A DNA stretch of 7,171 nt from Alphaproteobacteria bacterium (GTDB lineage Bacteria; Pseudomonadota; Alphaproteobacteria; Micropepsales; Micropepsaceae). Below are positions 1 to 5,393 of the stretch, one piece after another. The translations under genes and the position numbers were made by a program. The notes beneath the pieces were generated by a model, which worked only from the letters and a program-made list of their open reading frames with translations, was not told the DNA's origin and searched no databases. Location: assembly GCA_003131925.1 (NCBI GenBank), contig PKWC01000053.1, forward strand, positions 15,427 through 22,597, given 5' to 3'. Numbering within the stretch: position 1 is the stretch's first letter; each line of letters starts with the position of its first letter.

Positions 1-1
1 G

Positions 2-178
2 CGGCCGGGCGTGTCGCAGGAGGAGCTGAAAAAGGCCTATCGCCAGCTCTGCGCGATCAACCACCCCGACCGCATCAAGGGCCTCGGCCTCAGCGCGGAT
101 TTTGAAGAACTCGCAACCCAGAACATGACCCGCATCAACGGCGCCTACGCGCAGGTGCTGAGAAAGACCGCGGCATAG
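2..178 (+). CDS. J-domain (DnaJ-like) protein, 3' end only
   Basis: This is the last 58 codons of a gene whose start lies outside the window; the frame is open from base 2 and stops at TAG 176-178. The translation contains KKAYRQLCAINHPDR, which carries helix II of a J domain and the HPD tripeptide that stimulates the ATPase of DnaK/Hsp70. It ends in ATQNMTRINGAYAQVLRKTAA, corresponding to helices III and IV, so the J domain sits at the extreme C-terminus. That arrangement is typical of DjlA/TerB-type co-chaperones and of small alphaproteobacterial J-domain proteins, in contrast to DnaJ itself, whose J domain is N-terminal. Which subtype this is cannot be decided without the upstream part. 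No good terminator is seen directly after the stop. Confidence 0.87.
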   Translation, partial: RPGVSQEELKKAYRQLCAINHPDRIKGLGLSADFEELATQNMTRINGAYAQVLRKTAA

Positions 179-523
179 AAGATGAAAGAGTTCGGATGGC
201 GCTTACGGTGTCATTGAAGCTCACTGTCTGCCTTCATTCCCATTTGCCCCGGAGACCGAGCAACTCAAATTCCTAGAAAGCTTGGAGGGATTGACTGGTC
301 CGACGATAACTTGGGCGAGGGAGCACGTGATCGACAACCTGCGAGAACTCCGACGCCATCGGAAGAAACTCAACTAACTGCCGATTAACCCGCGCTGCCG
401 CGGTACTCTTGTGGCGCTCACTCAGGTTGAAAGCAGGGCTCGCCGCTAAAATCGCATAGGCAGACGCGCCAATTCACGAACTACACAGCGCCCCGGTGAG
501 AGGTTATTTCATGGAGTGCGACG
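179..523. other. intergenic stretch with no convincing gene
   Basis: Between the J-domain gene and the next gene I see no ORF with a normal start and ribosome binding site. A + frame is open from 186 to the TAA at 375-377 and reads like protein at its end (TWAREHVIDNLRELRRHRKK), but it has no ATG and its only GTG comes late, so it may be the worn 3' end of a lost gene. A small GC hairpin (CCGCG, loop of 4, CGCGG) lies at 390-403 without a following T tract. The remainder shows nothing I can name. Confidence 0.5.
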
Positions 524-551
524 CTGCCGGCGAGCGGACGTTCGCCGGCAG
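524..551 (-). terminator. GC-rich hairpin after the exported-protein gene
   Basis: CTGCCGGCGA at 524-533 and TCGCCGGCAG at 542-551 form a perfect 10-bp inverted repeat, which can extend by one G-U and one C-G pair to leave a 4-base loop. It starts 12 bases beyond the stop of the - strand gene ending at 564. There is no T tract on the - strand side, so it could be a Rho-assisted terminator or a 3'-end stabiliser and not a classical intrinsic terminator. Confidence 0.55.
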
Positions 552-563
552 GTCGTCCCGCAG

Positions 564-1034
564 TTAGTTGAAAACTACCAAATCGAACGCGACCTTCTGG
601 CTGAGCACGGGCGTACCGCCGGCATTGAAGTCATAGGTCGTCACTTCAAGCTGACCGGCCGAGCAGTCGGTAAAGATAGTTGTATCCTTCCAATAGGCGA
701 GCAATGCAAAACCCGAGGAATCACCCCATTCGATCGACAGCATCGGGTATACTGTGGCAGCATTGACCGCGACGGTCGGAGTAATGCAGAAAATTCCGGT
801 CGACGGGTTGGTTACGCTCGATACGTTGGTGGATCTGATGATCGTGTTGGACAATCCTTCATAGTCCAACTGCAGCAACTCCTTTGTCCTGCGCGGCGTG
901 GCAACGGGCGGCTGCTGCGGCGGTAACTGACGCGTGACGCCGGCATTGGGCACCGCATGATTGGGTGCGGCGTAAGCCGGAGCAACTGCAACCAGACCTG
1001 CTGCAATGACAGCTACTGATGTGAATTTCGACAT
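564..1034 (-). CDS. small exported protein of unknown function
   Basis: I do not recognise this 156-residue protein. The start at 1034 is favoured because a strong Shine-Dalgarno (GAGGAGGA, 1042-1049) lies 7 bases upstream and because the first 22 residues, MSKFTSVAVIAAGLVAVAPAYA, form a Sec signal peptide with an A-Y-A cleavage site. The same frame is open further upstream to 1286, but that extension has no signal or domain and runs into the neighbouring insertion sequence. The mature protein has a Pro/Gln-rich linker (about residues 29-48) and then a Thr/Val-rich region of alternating polar and hydrophobic residues, suggestive of beta structure. Its only two cysteines, C83 and C124, could pair in the periplasm. 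The C-terminus ends in hydrophobic residues (FDLVVFN). It is probably periplasmic or secreted; the function is unknown. Confidence 0.78.
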   Translation of the reverse strand: MSKFTSVAVIAAGLVAVAPAYAAPNHAVPNAGVTRQLPPQQPPVATPRRTKELLQLDYEGLSNTIIRSTNVSSVTNPSTGIFCITPTVAVNAATVYPMLSIEWGDSSGFALLAYWKDTTIFTDCSAGQLEVTTYDFNAGGTPVLSQKVAFDLVVFN

Positions 1035-1041
1035 GAGAACA

Positions 1042-1049
1042 TCCTCCTC
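1042..1049 (-). promoter_or_regulatory. ribosome binding site that fixes the exported-protein start
   Basis: GAGGAGGA on the - strand, 7 bases before the ATG at 1034. It decides between the signal-peptide start and the longer open frame upstream. Confidence 0.8.
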
Positions 1050-1204
1050 GTTAAGTCGACATTCCCCGGATGACCCCGGGTTGGTGCGGAAAATAGGGCA
1101 TTTCTGAGGTACGCGGAAGCCCGAGCGGCCGTTTTCGTTGCGGCCAGCGTACCTGGTCAGGCAAGACCATGCCCAAGAAGCTGGTTTGGCTCGATCTTCT
1201 TGGC

Positions 1205-2652
1205 ATTCGGACACACTCCTCCCGTCGTTATGATGCGTTGCACGATCCCGGCTCTCAGGCCGGGGCCGGTCGCGGCCGCAGTCCATCGATCATCCGCAGA
1301 ATTTTCCCGAACAATCGGCTCGGCACGGCGACCTCGGCCATCTGGAATGTCACGTAGCGCGCGTGGGTGACGATCTTCGCGCCGATCTTGACGAGCTTCT
1401 CGCGCAGGCTGGTCAACGACCAGTGTTTGACCGTCTCTGGCAGTGCCAGCGTCCGCATGAAGTTGGCGAGGTTGTAGGCCAGCGCGTGAAGCTGAAGCCT
1501 GACCGCATTGGCGGCGAAGGAGCAGCACGACAGCCGCGTCCACTTCACAGCGTTCTTGCCTTCTTTTATCCATTGCTCGCAGGTACCGCGCTGATTGTAG
1601 AAGCCGACGACCCGCTCGGCGAGGCGGGATAAGTTGGTGACGATGAAGCCGACGCGCGGATAAAGCTCGCCCGGATGCCATTCGACCTTCGCGACGACGC
1701 GGCGCGCAATCTTCCAACTCTGCGCCCGATAGCTGAAGTTGGCATAGAACCGCCGGACCTCGACGGGAGGACGACCGACGGGACGCTTGAGCAGATGGAC
1801 GATGCGATCCTGAAGAACCTGATTGGCAGGGAGCCGGATCGCATACTTGTATCCTTCAGCCTCCAAGAACTCGTAGACCTCGGGGTTCGCGAAGGCGGCA
1901 TCGGCCCGGAAGTAGCGGCGCACCTTGGGCTTCCTGTAACGCGCGACCACGGGTTCCAGAACATCCTGCCAGCCATCCGCGGAATGGACGTTGCCGGATC
2001 GTAGCGAGCAGCGTTCCAGATCGCCGAACTGATTGAAGGCGAACAGCGGGTGGTAGCAGGTGCAGCCGAAGTGGCCGTTGTACGCCGTTCCCTCCTGTTC
2101 GCCATAGGTCGGACTGACGCTGGAATCCATGTCCAGCACGATGGTTTTGGGCGGACGTTGGCCGTGAACACGGTCTATCCATTGACCGCACAGATCGGTG
2201 AGCGCAGCGAAGTTCCCATTGCGCGCAAGCCATTCCGTCTCGAAGCGTCCAATCTGGCTTGAGGATGCCGCCTCCTTCGCGACCGCGTGTCCGCCCACAA
2301 CCCAGCGCATCGCCGGATCGCGTGCCAAACGCTCGGCGTCGTTCACGTCCTCGTATCCGGCAAGACGACCGAACACCGATTGACGCAAGAGACCTGTCAG
2401 CATGTGCCGCGTGTTCTTGCCGCGACGGCTTTCGGACAGCATTGCACCGGCGAGTGCGGTCAGGCCGAGCGCATCGTCCAGTTCACGGTAGGCGAGCAAC
2501 CCCGCATCGGACGTGACGCTGCATCCGTGAAATTCCAGCTTGAGACGGCGGTCGAAAGCCAGTCTTGGAGCCCCCGATTCTGATTCACCCGCCGGGTGCG
2601 CCATGATTGTCCTCGATCCAACGACATAAGCCTCTGATACCTATGTCTGAAT
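1205..2652 (-). mobile_element. IS1380-family insertion sequence (ends proposed)
   Basis: The element consists of one transposase gene plus short flanks. I place the ends by matching the two sides as inverted repeats. ATTCGGACACA at 1205-1215 faces ATTCAGACATA on the - strand of 2642-2652 (9 of 11 identical). At the same distance inward (12 bases) both sides carry TTATG, followed by CGTTG and GATC with small gaps. This gives an element of about 1.45 kb. No 4-bp target duplication is visible at these exact borders (TGGC to the left, CGAC to the right), so the limits may be off by some bases or the duplication has decayed. The family assignment rests on the transposase. Confidence 0.6.
1255..2604 (-). 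CDS. IS1380-family DDE transposase
   Basis: A 449-residue, apparently full-length transposase that would cut and insert the surrounding element. The family is recognised from the N-terminal block FHGCSVTSDAGLLAYRELD (residues 25-43), the core LDMDSSVSPTYGEQEGTAYN (157-176) followed by GHFGCTCYHPL, and the C-terminal CEQWIKEGKNAVKW block (342-355). Likely catalytic acidic residues are D158 or D160, D235 in RADAAF, and E348 (or E343). The ATG at 2604 has GAGGA (2610-2614) 5 bases upstream. There is no frameshift or internal stop, so the copy may still be active. Other long open frames on both strands in this stretch are shadows of this GC-rich gene. It lies between two - strand chromosomal genes and is oriented with them. 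Confidence 0.96.
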   Translation of the reverse strand: MAHPAGESESGAPRLAFDRRLKLEFHGCSVTSDAGLLAYRELDDALGLTALAGAMLSESRRGKNTRHMLTGLLRQSVFGRLAGYEDVNDAERLARDPAMRWVVGGHAVAKEAASSSQIGRFETEWLARNGNFAALTDLCGQWIDRVHGQRPPKTIVLDMDSSVSPTYGEQEGTAYNGHFGCTCYHPLFAFNQFGDLERCSLRSGNVHSADGWQDVLEPVVARYRKPKVRRYFRADAAFANPEVYEFLEAEGYKYAIRLPANQVLQDRIVHLLKRPVGRPPVEVRRFYANFSYRAQSWKIARRVVAKVEWHPGELYPRVGFIVTNLSRLAERVVGFYNQRGTCEQWIKEGKNAVKWTRLSCCSFAANAVRLQLHALAYNLANFMRTLALPETVKHWSLTSLREKLVKIGAKIVTHARYVTFQMAEVAVPSRLFGKILRMIDGLRPRPAPA

Positions 2653-2681
2653 CGACCCGCGCGTCCTTGCAACTTCAATGT

Positions 2682-3392
2682 TCAACCGGAGAATGCGGGT
2701 TCATACCAATGCCGGATAATTGTTTCCCACGTCATGCTGTCCCAGGGGCGGACCGCATGAAATGCTCTCAGCCCATTGCCGTTCGACCGCATGAAGGTGT
2801 TTTCCGGGAGCAGAAACTGACCGGATCGCTTTGCAAGATTGATCGCAGCAAGATCCGCTTCGCTGGCTTTCAGTGGGGAGACCAACTCGAAGTCAAGCCC
2901 GATCTCCTTTGCAGCGAGCTTGTCCGCGATCCAGTATTTCGGTTGCGACAAGAGCACGATGCGCAGCTTGTCCTTTCCCACGCGGTCCTGAAGAGCCTTC
3001 ATCGCCGGAAATTCCATGCGACACGGTACGCACCAGTTCGCCCATTCATTCACCCAGACGATGGCGCGCCGGGATGACTTCCAATCGAAGGACCTTCCGC
3101 TCGCATCGACCAAGGCAACACGCTTGAGCGCCTGCACCTGTCGCGCGAGCTGCTCGGAAGCGATGGGAGGATTCAGATCAAAATGCTCGCTGAGAAAATA
3201 AACGACGCCATAGCGGATATCGAGAGAAACCCACATGGCCACAATCAGTGCGCCACAAATCCCGGCAGTAGCGCACGCGGTCACGAAAAACCATTTCAAA
3301 AGACGCCGCACAAGAATGTTCCAATCCGCTGTTCTTTCAACTCCAGCATTCGGACCCAAATGCTGGGTCGGACTTCCATTAGTGCAGGACAC
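2682..3392 (-). CDS. membrane-anchored thioredoxin-like protein (TlpA/ResA type)
   Basis: A 236-residue protein with a hydrophobic segment at about residues 33-57 and a periplasmic thioredoxin-like domain. The redox motif WCVPC (C121, C124) sits in NEWANWCVPCRMEFPAM after a beta strand (RAIVWVNEW), as in TlpA, ResA and CcmG-type proteins. P196 in FLLPENTFMRSNGNG is in the place of the family's cis-proline. Such proteins reduce disulfides outside the cytoplasm, often for cytochrome c or copper-centre assembly, but no partner gene is visible here, so the substrate is unknown. The start is uncertain: the longest frame begins with GTG at 3392 without a clear Shine-Dalgarno, and an internal GTG at residue 28 would still keep the membrane segment. 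The stop lies about 30 bases from the proposed end of the insertion sequence, and the C-terminus looks undamaged. It is transcribed divergently from the ice-binding gene. Confidence 0.85.
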   Translation of the reverse strand: MSCTNGSPTQHLGPNAGVERTADWNILVRRLLKWFFVTACATAGICGALIVAMWVSLDIRYGVVYFLSEHFDLNPPIASEQLARQVQALKRVALVDASGRSFDWKSSRRAIVWVNEWANWCVPCRMEFPAMKALQDRVGKDKLRIVLLSQPKYWIADKLAAKEIGLDFELVSPLKASEADLAAINLAKRSGQFLLPENTFMRSNGNGLRAFHAVRPWDSMTWETIIRHWYEPAFSG

Positions 3393-3733
3393 TGTCGGGT
3401 TTCACACACGTTGACTCAGGGAAGGTCATAAGGCCCGCGCCGCGCAGGGGGCATTTTGCCTCGCTTTTGGCGGCCGTGACTCCCAGTTTCATGGAGGCTG
3501 ACTCAAAACCGGGTTTGGTTCATAGAAAGCGACTTTCCAGCTTTGCGCAATGCCATCAGGGAGGCTCCGCCACGGGCGTTTCCCGCCGAGGGGTCAGAAT
3601 ACGTCCCAAATTTGGGCCGCTGGCCGCCCTTCTGTGCTTCAACAATCAAGATTTCGGATCGGACACGTATCGTTAGGAACGCCCCGGTAAATACACGGAG
3701 TTAGGTGTGAAGATAGAGCCGACGATGGGTTAT

Positions 3734-3759
3734 GGAACGAATGCACGAAGCCCGGGGTT
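3734..3759 (+). promoter_or_regulatory. possible ECF-type (EcfG-like) promoter of the ice-binding gene
   Basis: GGAAC (3734-3738), a 17-base spacer and GGTT (3756-3759) resemble the alphaproteobacterial general-stress promoter consensus GGAAC-N16/17-CGTT, with one mismatch in the -10 element. Transcription would begin near 3766, giving a leader of about 40 bases before the ATG at 3806. Short motifs like this occur by chance, so this is only a candidate. Confidence 0.3.
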
Positions 3760-3790
3760 TCCTTCGAGGCGTATCGGGGTGCGAGCACCA

Positions 3791-3798
3791 AGAGGGAG
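3791..3798 (+). promoter_or_regulatory. ribosome binding site of the ice-binding gene
   Basis: AGAGGGAG lies 7 bases before the ATG at 3806 and rules out the longer reading from 3707, which would place 33 unrelated residues before the signal peptide. Confidence 0.75.
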
Positions 3799-3805
3799 TC
3801 GGCCC

Positions 3806-4612
3806 ATGAACCGACTATTGATAGCAGGGACCGCAATTGCCGGGCTTTTCGCCTGCGGCACGGCAATGGCGCAGGAACTGACAAATACGCCGGCTCTGCT
3901 CAATGGACCTGTCGCCTACGCAGCCGGAGAGAGTGAAACCCCCTCAGTATCTCCTGCCTTCGATCCTGCCCGCCTTGTAGACCTTGGAGGTGCAGGCTAC
4001 TTCGTCATTCTGACGGAAACTGGAATTACGAATGTGCCGGCGTCAGATGTTACCGGAAACGTCGGCGTAAGTCCCATTACAGGCGCGGCAGATCATCTGA
4101 CCTGTCCCGAAGTCCACGGCAAGATTTACTCGGTCGATAACGCCGGCCCCCCTCCCTGCAACATAAAGGCCCCCAGGAAACTGACCAATGCCGTACACGA
4201 CATGCAAACCGCGTACACCGACGCGGCAGGAAGGGCCGCCAAGTACATTAACGTGGGCGGCGGCGACATCGGAGGCCTCACGCTCAAGCCAGGCGTCTAC
4301 CGCTGGGATACGGATGTCCGCGTGCCGACCGATGCCAGATTGAAGGGAGGCTCGCACGATGTGTGGATTTTTCAAGTGTCGAAAAGTCTCATAGTGGCTG
4401 CGGACAAACACATCCGACTGCGCGCACACGCTCAATCGCAGAAGGTGTTCTGGCAAATCGCAGGGCATGTGTCCCTCGGGGCGAATTCGCACATTGAGGG
4501 CATCATCCTGTGCAAGACGGCGATTGAGATGAAAACTGGAGCGTCGATCAACGGCAGACTGCTCGCACAGACGGCAGCGACACTGGAAATGAACCGCGTT
4601 ACCGCCCCTTAG
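3806..4612 (+). CDS. secreted ice-binding protein (DUF3494 family)
   Basis: A 268-residue protein with a Sec signal peptide (residues 1-22, ending AMA before Q23) and one DUF3494 ice-binding-like domain from about residue 57 to the end. Family landmarks in order are LGGAGYFVILTETGI (60-74), VTGNVGVSPITG (82-93), DMQTAYTDAAGR (132-143), GGDIGGLTLKPGVYRWDTD (152-170), DVWIFQVS (185-192), KVFWQIAGHVSLGANSHIEG (213-232), and KTAIEMKTGASINGRLLAQT (237-256). Characterised members fold as a right-handed beta-solenoid, bind ice crystal planes and block recrystallisation. C100 and C118 in the loop before the long helix could form a disulfide. The protein ends with the domain, with no anchor or sorting signal, so it is probably released. 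The ATG at 3806 is chosen for its Shine-Dalgarno (AGAGGGAG, 3791-3798) and signal peptide; the frame is open back to 3707 without support. Ice activity itself cannot be read from sequence. Confidence 0.95.
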   Translation: MNRLLIAGTAIAGLFACGTAMAQELTNTPALLNGPVAYAAGESETPSVSPAFDPARLVDLGGAGYFVILTETGITNVPASDVTGNVGVSPITGAADHLTCPEVHGKIYSVDNAGPPPCNIKAPRKLTNAVHDMQTAYTDAAGRAAKYINVGGGDIGGLTLKPGVYRWDTDVRVPTDARLKGGSHDVWIFQVSKSLIVAADKHIRLRAHAQSQKVFWQIAGHVSLGANSHIEGIILCKTAIEMKTGASINGRLLAQTAATLEMNRVTAP

Positions 4613-4636
4613 AACGCTCAGGGCGAAGTTCGGCAT

Positions 4637-4686
4637 TCGTCCGCGACCGTCGCCACGTCGCGCGGCATCGACGTAGCGGCGGACGA
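4637..4686 (+). promoter_or_regulatory. structured leader or hairpin upstream of rpsU
   Basis: TCGTCCGC (4637-4644) and GCGGACGA (4679-4686) are a perfect 8-bp inverted repeat. Inside it CGTCG (4648-4652) can pair with CGACG (4669-4673), and GCC/GGC can pair within that, giving a nested stem. It begins 25 bases after the ice-binding gene stop and ends 32 bases before the rpsU start. It could end transcription of the ice-binding gene, although no T tract follows immediately, or it could be a folded rpsU leader used for control. Confidence 0.45.
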
Positions 4687-4707
4687 CATTCTTCCCTCAA
4701 TGGTAGC

Positions 4708-4712
4708 AGGAG
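4708..4712 (+). promoter_or_regulatory. ribosome binding site that sets the TTG start of rpsU
   Basis: AGGAG lies 6 bases before the TTG at 4719. The nearby ATG at 4700 is out of frame and upstream of this site, so TTG is the supported start. Confidence 0.75.
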
Positions 4713-4718
4713 CGGCCT

Positions 4719-4931
4719 TTGCAGATCATCGTTCGCGACAACAACATCGAGCAGGCGCTGAAGGTCCTGAAAAAGAAGATGCAGCGGGAAGGCGTCTTTC
4801 GCGAAATGAAACTCCGAAGCCACTACGAAAAACCATCCGAAAAGCGAGCTCGTGAACGCGCCGAGGCGATCCGCCGCTACCGTAAGCTCCAACGCAAGCG
4901 TCTTCAACGCGAGAGCGGACTGCCGCGCTAA
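4719..4931 (+). CDS. rpsU: 30S ribosomal protein S21
   Basis: A 70-residue basic protein matching bS21. It starts MQIIVRDNNIEQALKVLKKK, continues with the family block REGVFREMKLRSHYEKPSEK (residues 24-43), and has a long Arg/Lys-rich helical tail. S21 binds the 30S platform near the 3' end of 16S rRNA and helps mRNA selection at initiation. The start codon is TTG with AGGAG 6 bases upstream; no in-frame ATG is available. A TTG start would lower initiation efficiency and fits a gene under translational control, though that is inference. It follows the ice-binding gene on the same strand at a distance of 106 bases, but a hairpin between them makes a shared transcript uncertain. Its own terminator starts inside the last codons. 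Confidence 0.97.
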   Translation: MQIIVRDNNIEQALKVLKKKMQREGVFREMKLRSHYEKPSEKRARERAEAIRRYRKLQRKRLQRESGLPR

Positions 4932-4950
4932 TAGGCCGGCAGTCCATTTG
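4917..4950 (+). terminator. intrinsic terminator of rpsU
   Basis: GGACTGCCG (4917-4925) and CGGCAGTCC (4937-4945) form a perfect 9-bp stem with an 11-base loop, followed directly by ATTTGTAT. The TAA stop of rpsU (4929-4931) lies in the loop, so the hairpin uses the last coding bases. The short, interrupted T run makes it moderate in predicted strength. Confidence 0.8.
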
Positions 4951-5220
4951 TATGGGTTTCACACTTTACCACTACCGAGATACCCACCACTCTACGCCCT
5001 CTAAGGACAACCCGTGAATGACCCATAAACAGCAATGCCTGGCCAGAAGGACGCCACGTTCCCATTGCAGATGGTGTGGGCCTCGACCCGCGCCCATTCT
5101 AAGTTGGGTGGTAAAGGACTCGGTTGGCCAGTGACTTGGATTTTATTGACTGGCATTTTGGGTGGCTGCAATTGAGTCGCTGTTCTGACACCTAGAAGGC
5201 GTGCGCCAGCATCGGATAGC

Positions 5221-5310
5221 ACCGCCAGTTCGGAGCAGGTCCGCCGGCCCATCTTCAAGGACGGGCTGGAACAGTGGCGCAACTATGAACCGTGGTTAGG
5301 CCAGTTGAAG
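5221..5310 (+). pseudogene. remnant of a TPR-sulfotransferase C-terminus
   Basis: The + frame reads TASSEQVRRPIFKDGLEQW and continues with RNYEPWLGQLKSALG. This aligns without gaps to the C-terminus of the intact sulfotransferase on the other strand (SEQVRMPIFKHSLGSWRKYE and onward); by eye 19 of 31 residues from SEQVR to LG are identical. The DNA of the two copies shares a perfect 20-base block (5225-5244 against the complement of 5481-5500). The rest of the gene, including the PAPS-binding motifs and TPRs, is missing: upstream of about 5221 the frame loses resemblance and meets a stop at 5173. Downstream the frame stays open to 5529 and overlaps the intact gene, so its own stop seems lost. 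It is best read as the tail of a deleted paralogue that once converged on the surviving gene. Confidence 0.75.
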
Positions 5311-5342
5311 AGCGCGCTCGGATCGGTGCTTGCGACATACCC

Positions 5343-5376
5343 GGACGTGCCGGACTTCAATCGACGGGGCACGTCC
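5343..5376. terminator. hairpin between the convergent sulfotransferase gene and the remnant
   Basis: GGACGTGCC (5343-5351) and GGCACGTCC (5368-5376) are a perfect 9-bp inverted repeat with a 16-base loop. It lies 18 bases beyond the stop of the - strand gene and just past the recognisable end of the + strand remnant, where a terminator serving both would be expected. No T tract follows on either strand. Confidence 0.5.
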
Positions 5377-5393
5377 AGCGAAAGCACCGCGAG

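Larger units (their letters stand above)
3393..3805. other. divergent intergenic region
   Basis: This 413-bp region lies between the TlpA-like gene (-) and the ice-binding gene (+) and must hold both promoters. A 69-codon + frame at 3467-3676 (TTG start) has no Shine-Dalgarno or recognisable domain, and I do not call it. Visible signals are a perfect 12-bp palindrome, CCCAAATTTGGG, at 3604-3615; two GGAAC boxes at 3676-3680 and 3734-3738, the second suitably spaced from GGTT; and the Shine-Dalgarno of the ice-binding gene. Nothing else stands out. Confidence 0.6.

Noticed and set aside
1035..1286. Longer - strand frame upstream of the exported protein
   Set aside because: It crosses the proposed IS end and overlaps the transposase 3' end; the start at 1034 has both a strong Shine-Dalgarno and a signal peptide.
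1566..2171. Several 90-200-codon frames on both strands within the transposase gene
   Set aside because: They are alternative-frame shadows of a GC-rich gene; their translations are low-complexity Arg/Ser/Pro-rich sequence without motifs.
3467..3676. 69-codon + frame in the divergent intergenic region
   Set aside because: It has a TTG start, no ribosome binding site and no domain, and it contains a 12-bp palindrome that looks regulatory.
3707..3805. N-terminal extension of the ice-binding protein
   Set aside because: It would put 33 unrelated residues in front of a complete signal peptide, while the ATG at 3806 has its own Shine-Dalgarno.
3845..3858. Lipobox-like LFAC (residues 14-17) in the ice-binding signal peptide
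   Set aside because: Phenylalanine at the -2 position is a poor lipobox residue, and AMA-Q just after is a good Sec signal peptidase I site.
4043..4636. 197-codon - strand frame opposite the ice-binding gene
   Set aside because: It is the antisense shadow of a confidently assigned gene and has no domain of its own.
5001..5156. Possible 51-residue - strand gene (starts MPVNKIQVTG, ends YGSFTGCP)
   Set aside because: The composition looks somewhat protein-like, but there is no Shine-Dalgarno, no known domain, and the frame sits between the rpsU terminator and a gene remnant. It may be a fragment; the evidence is too weak to call.
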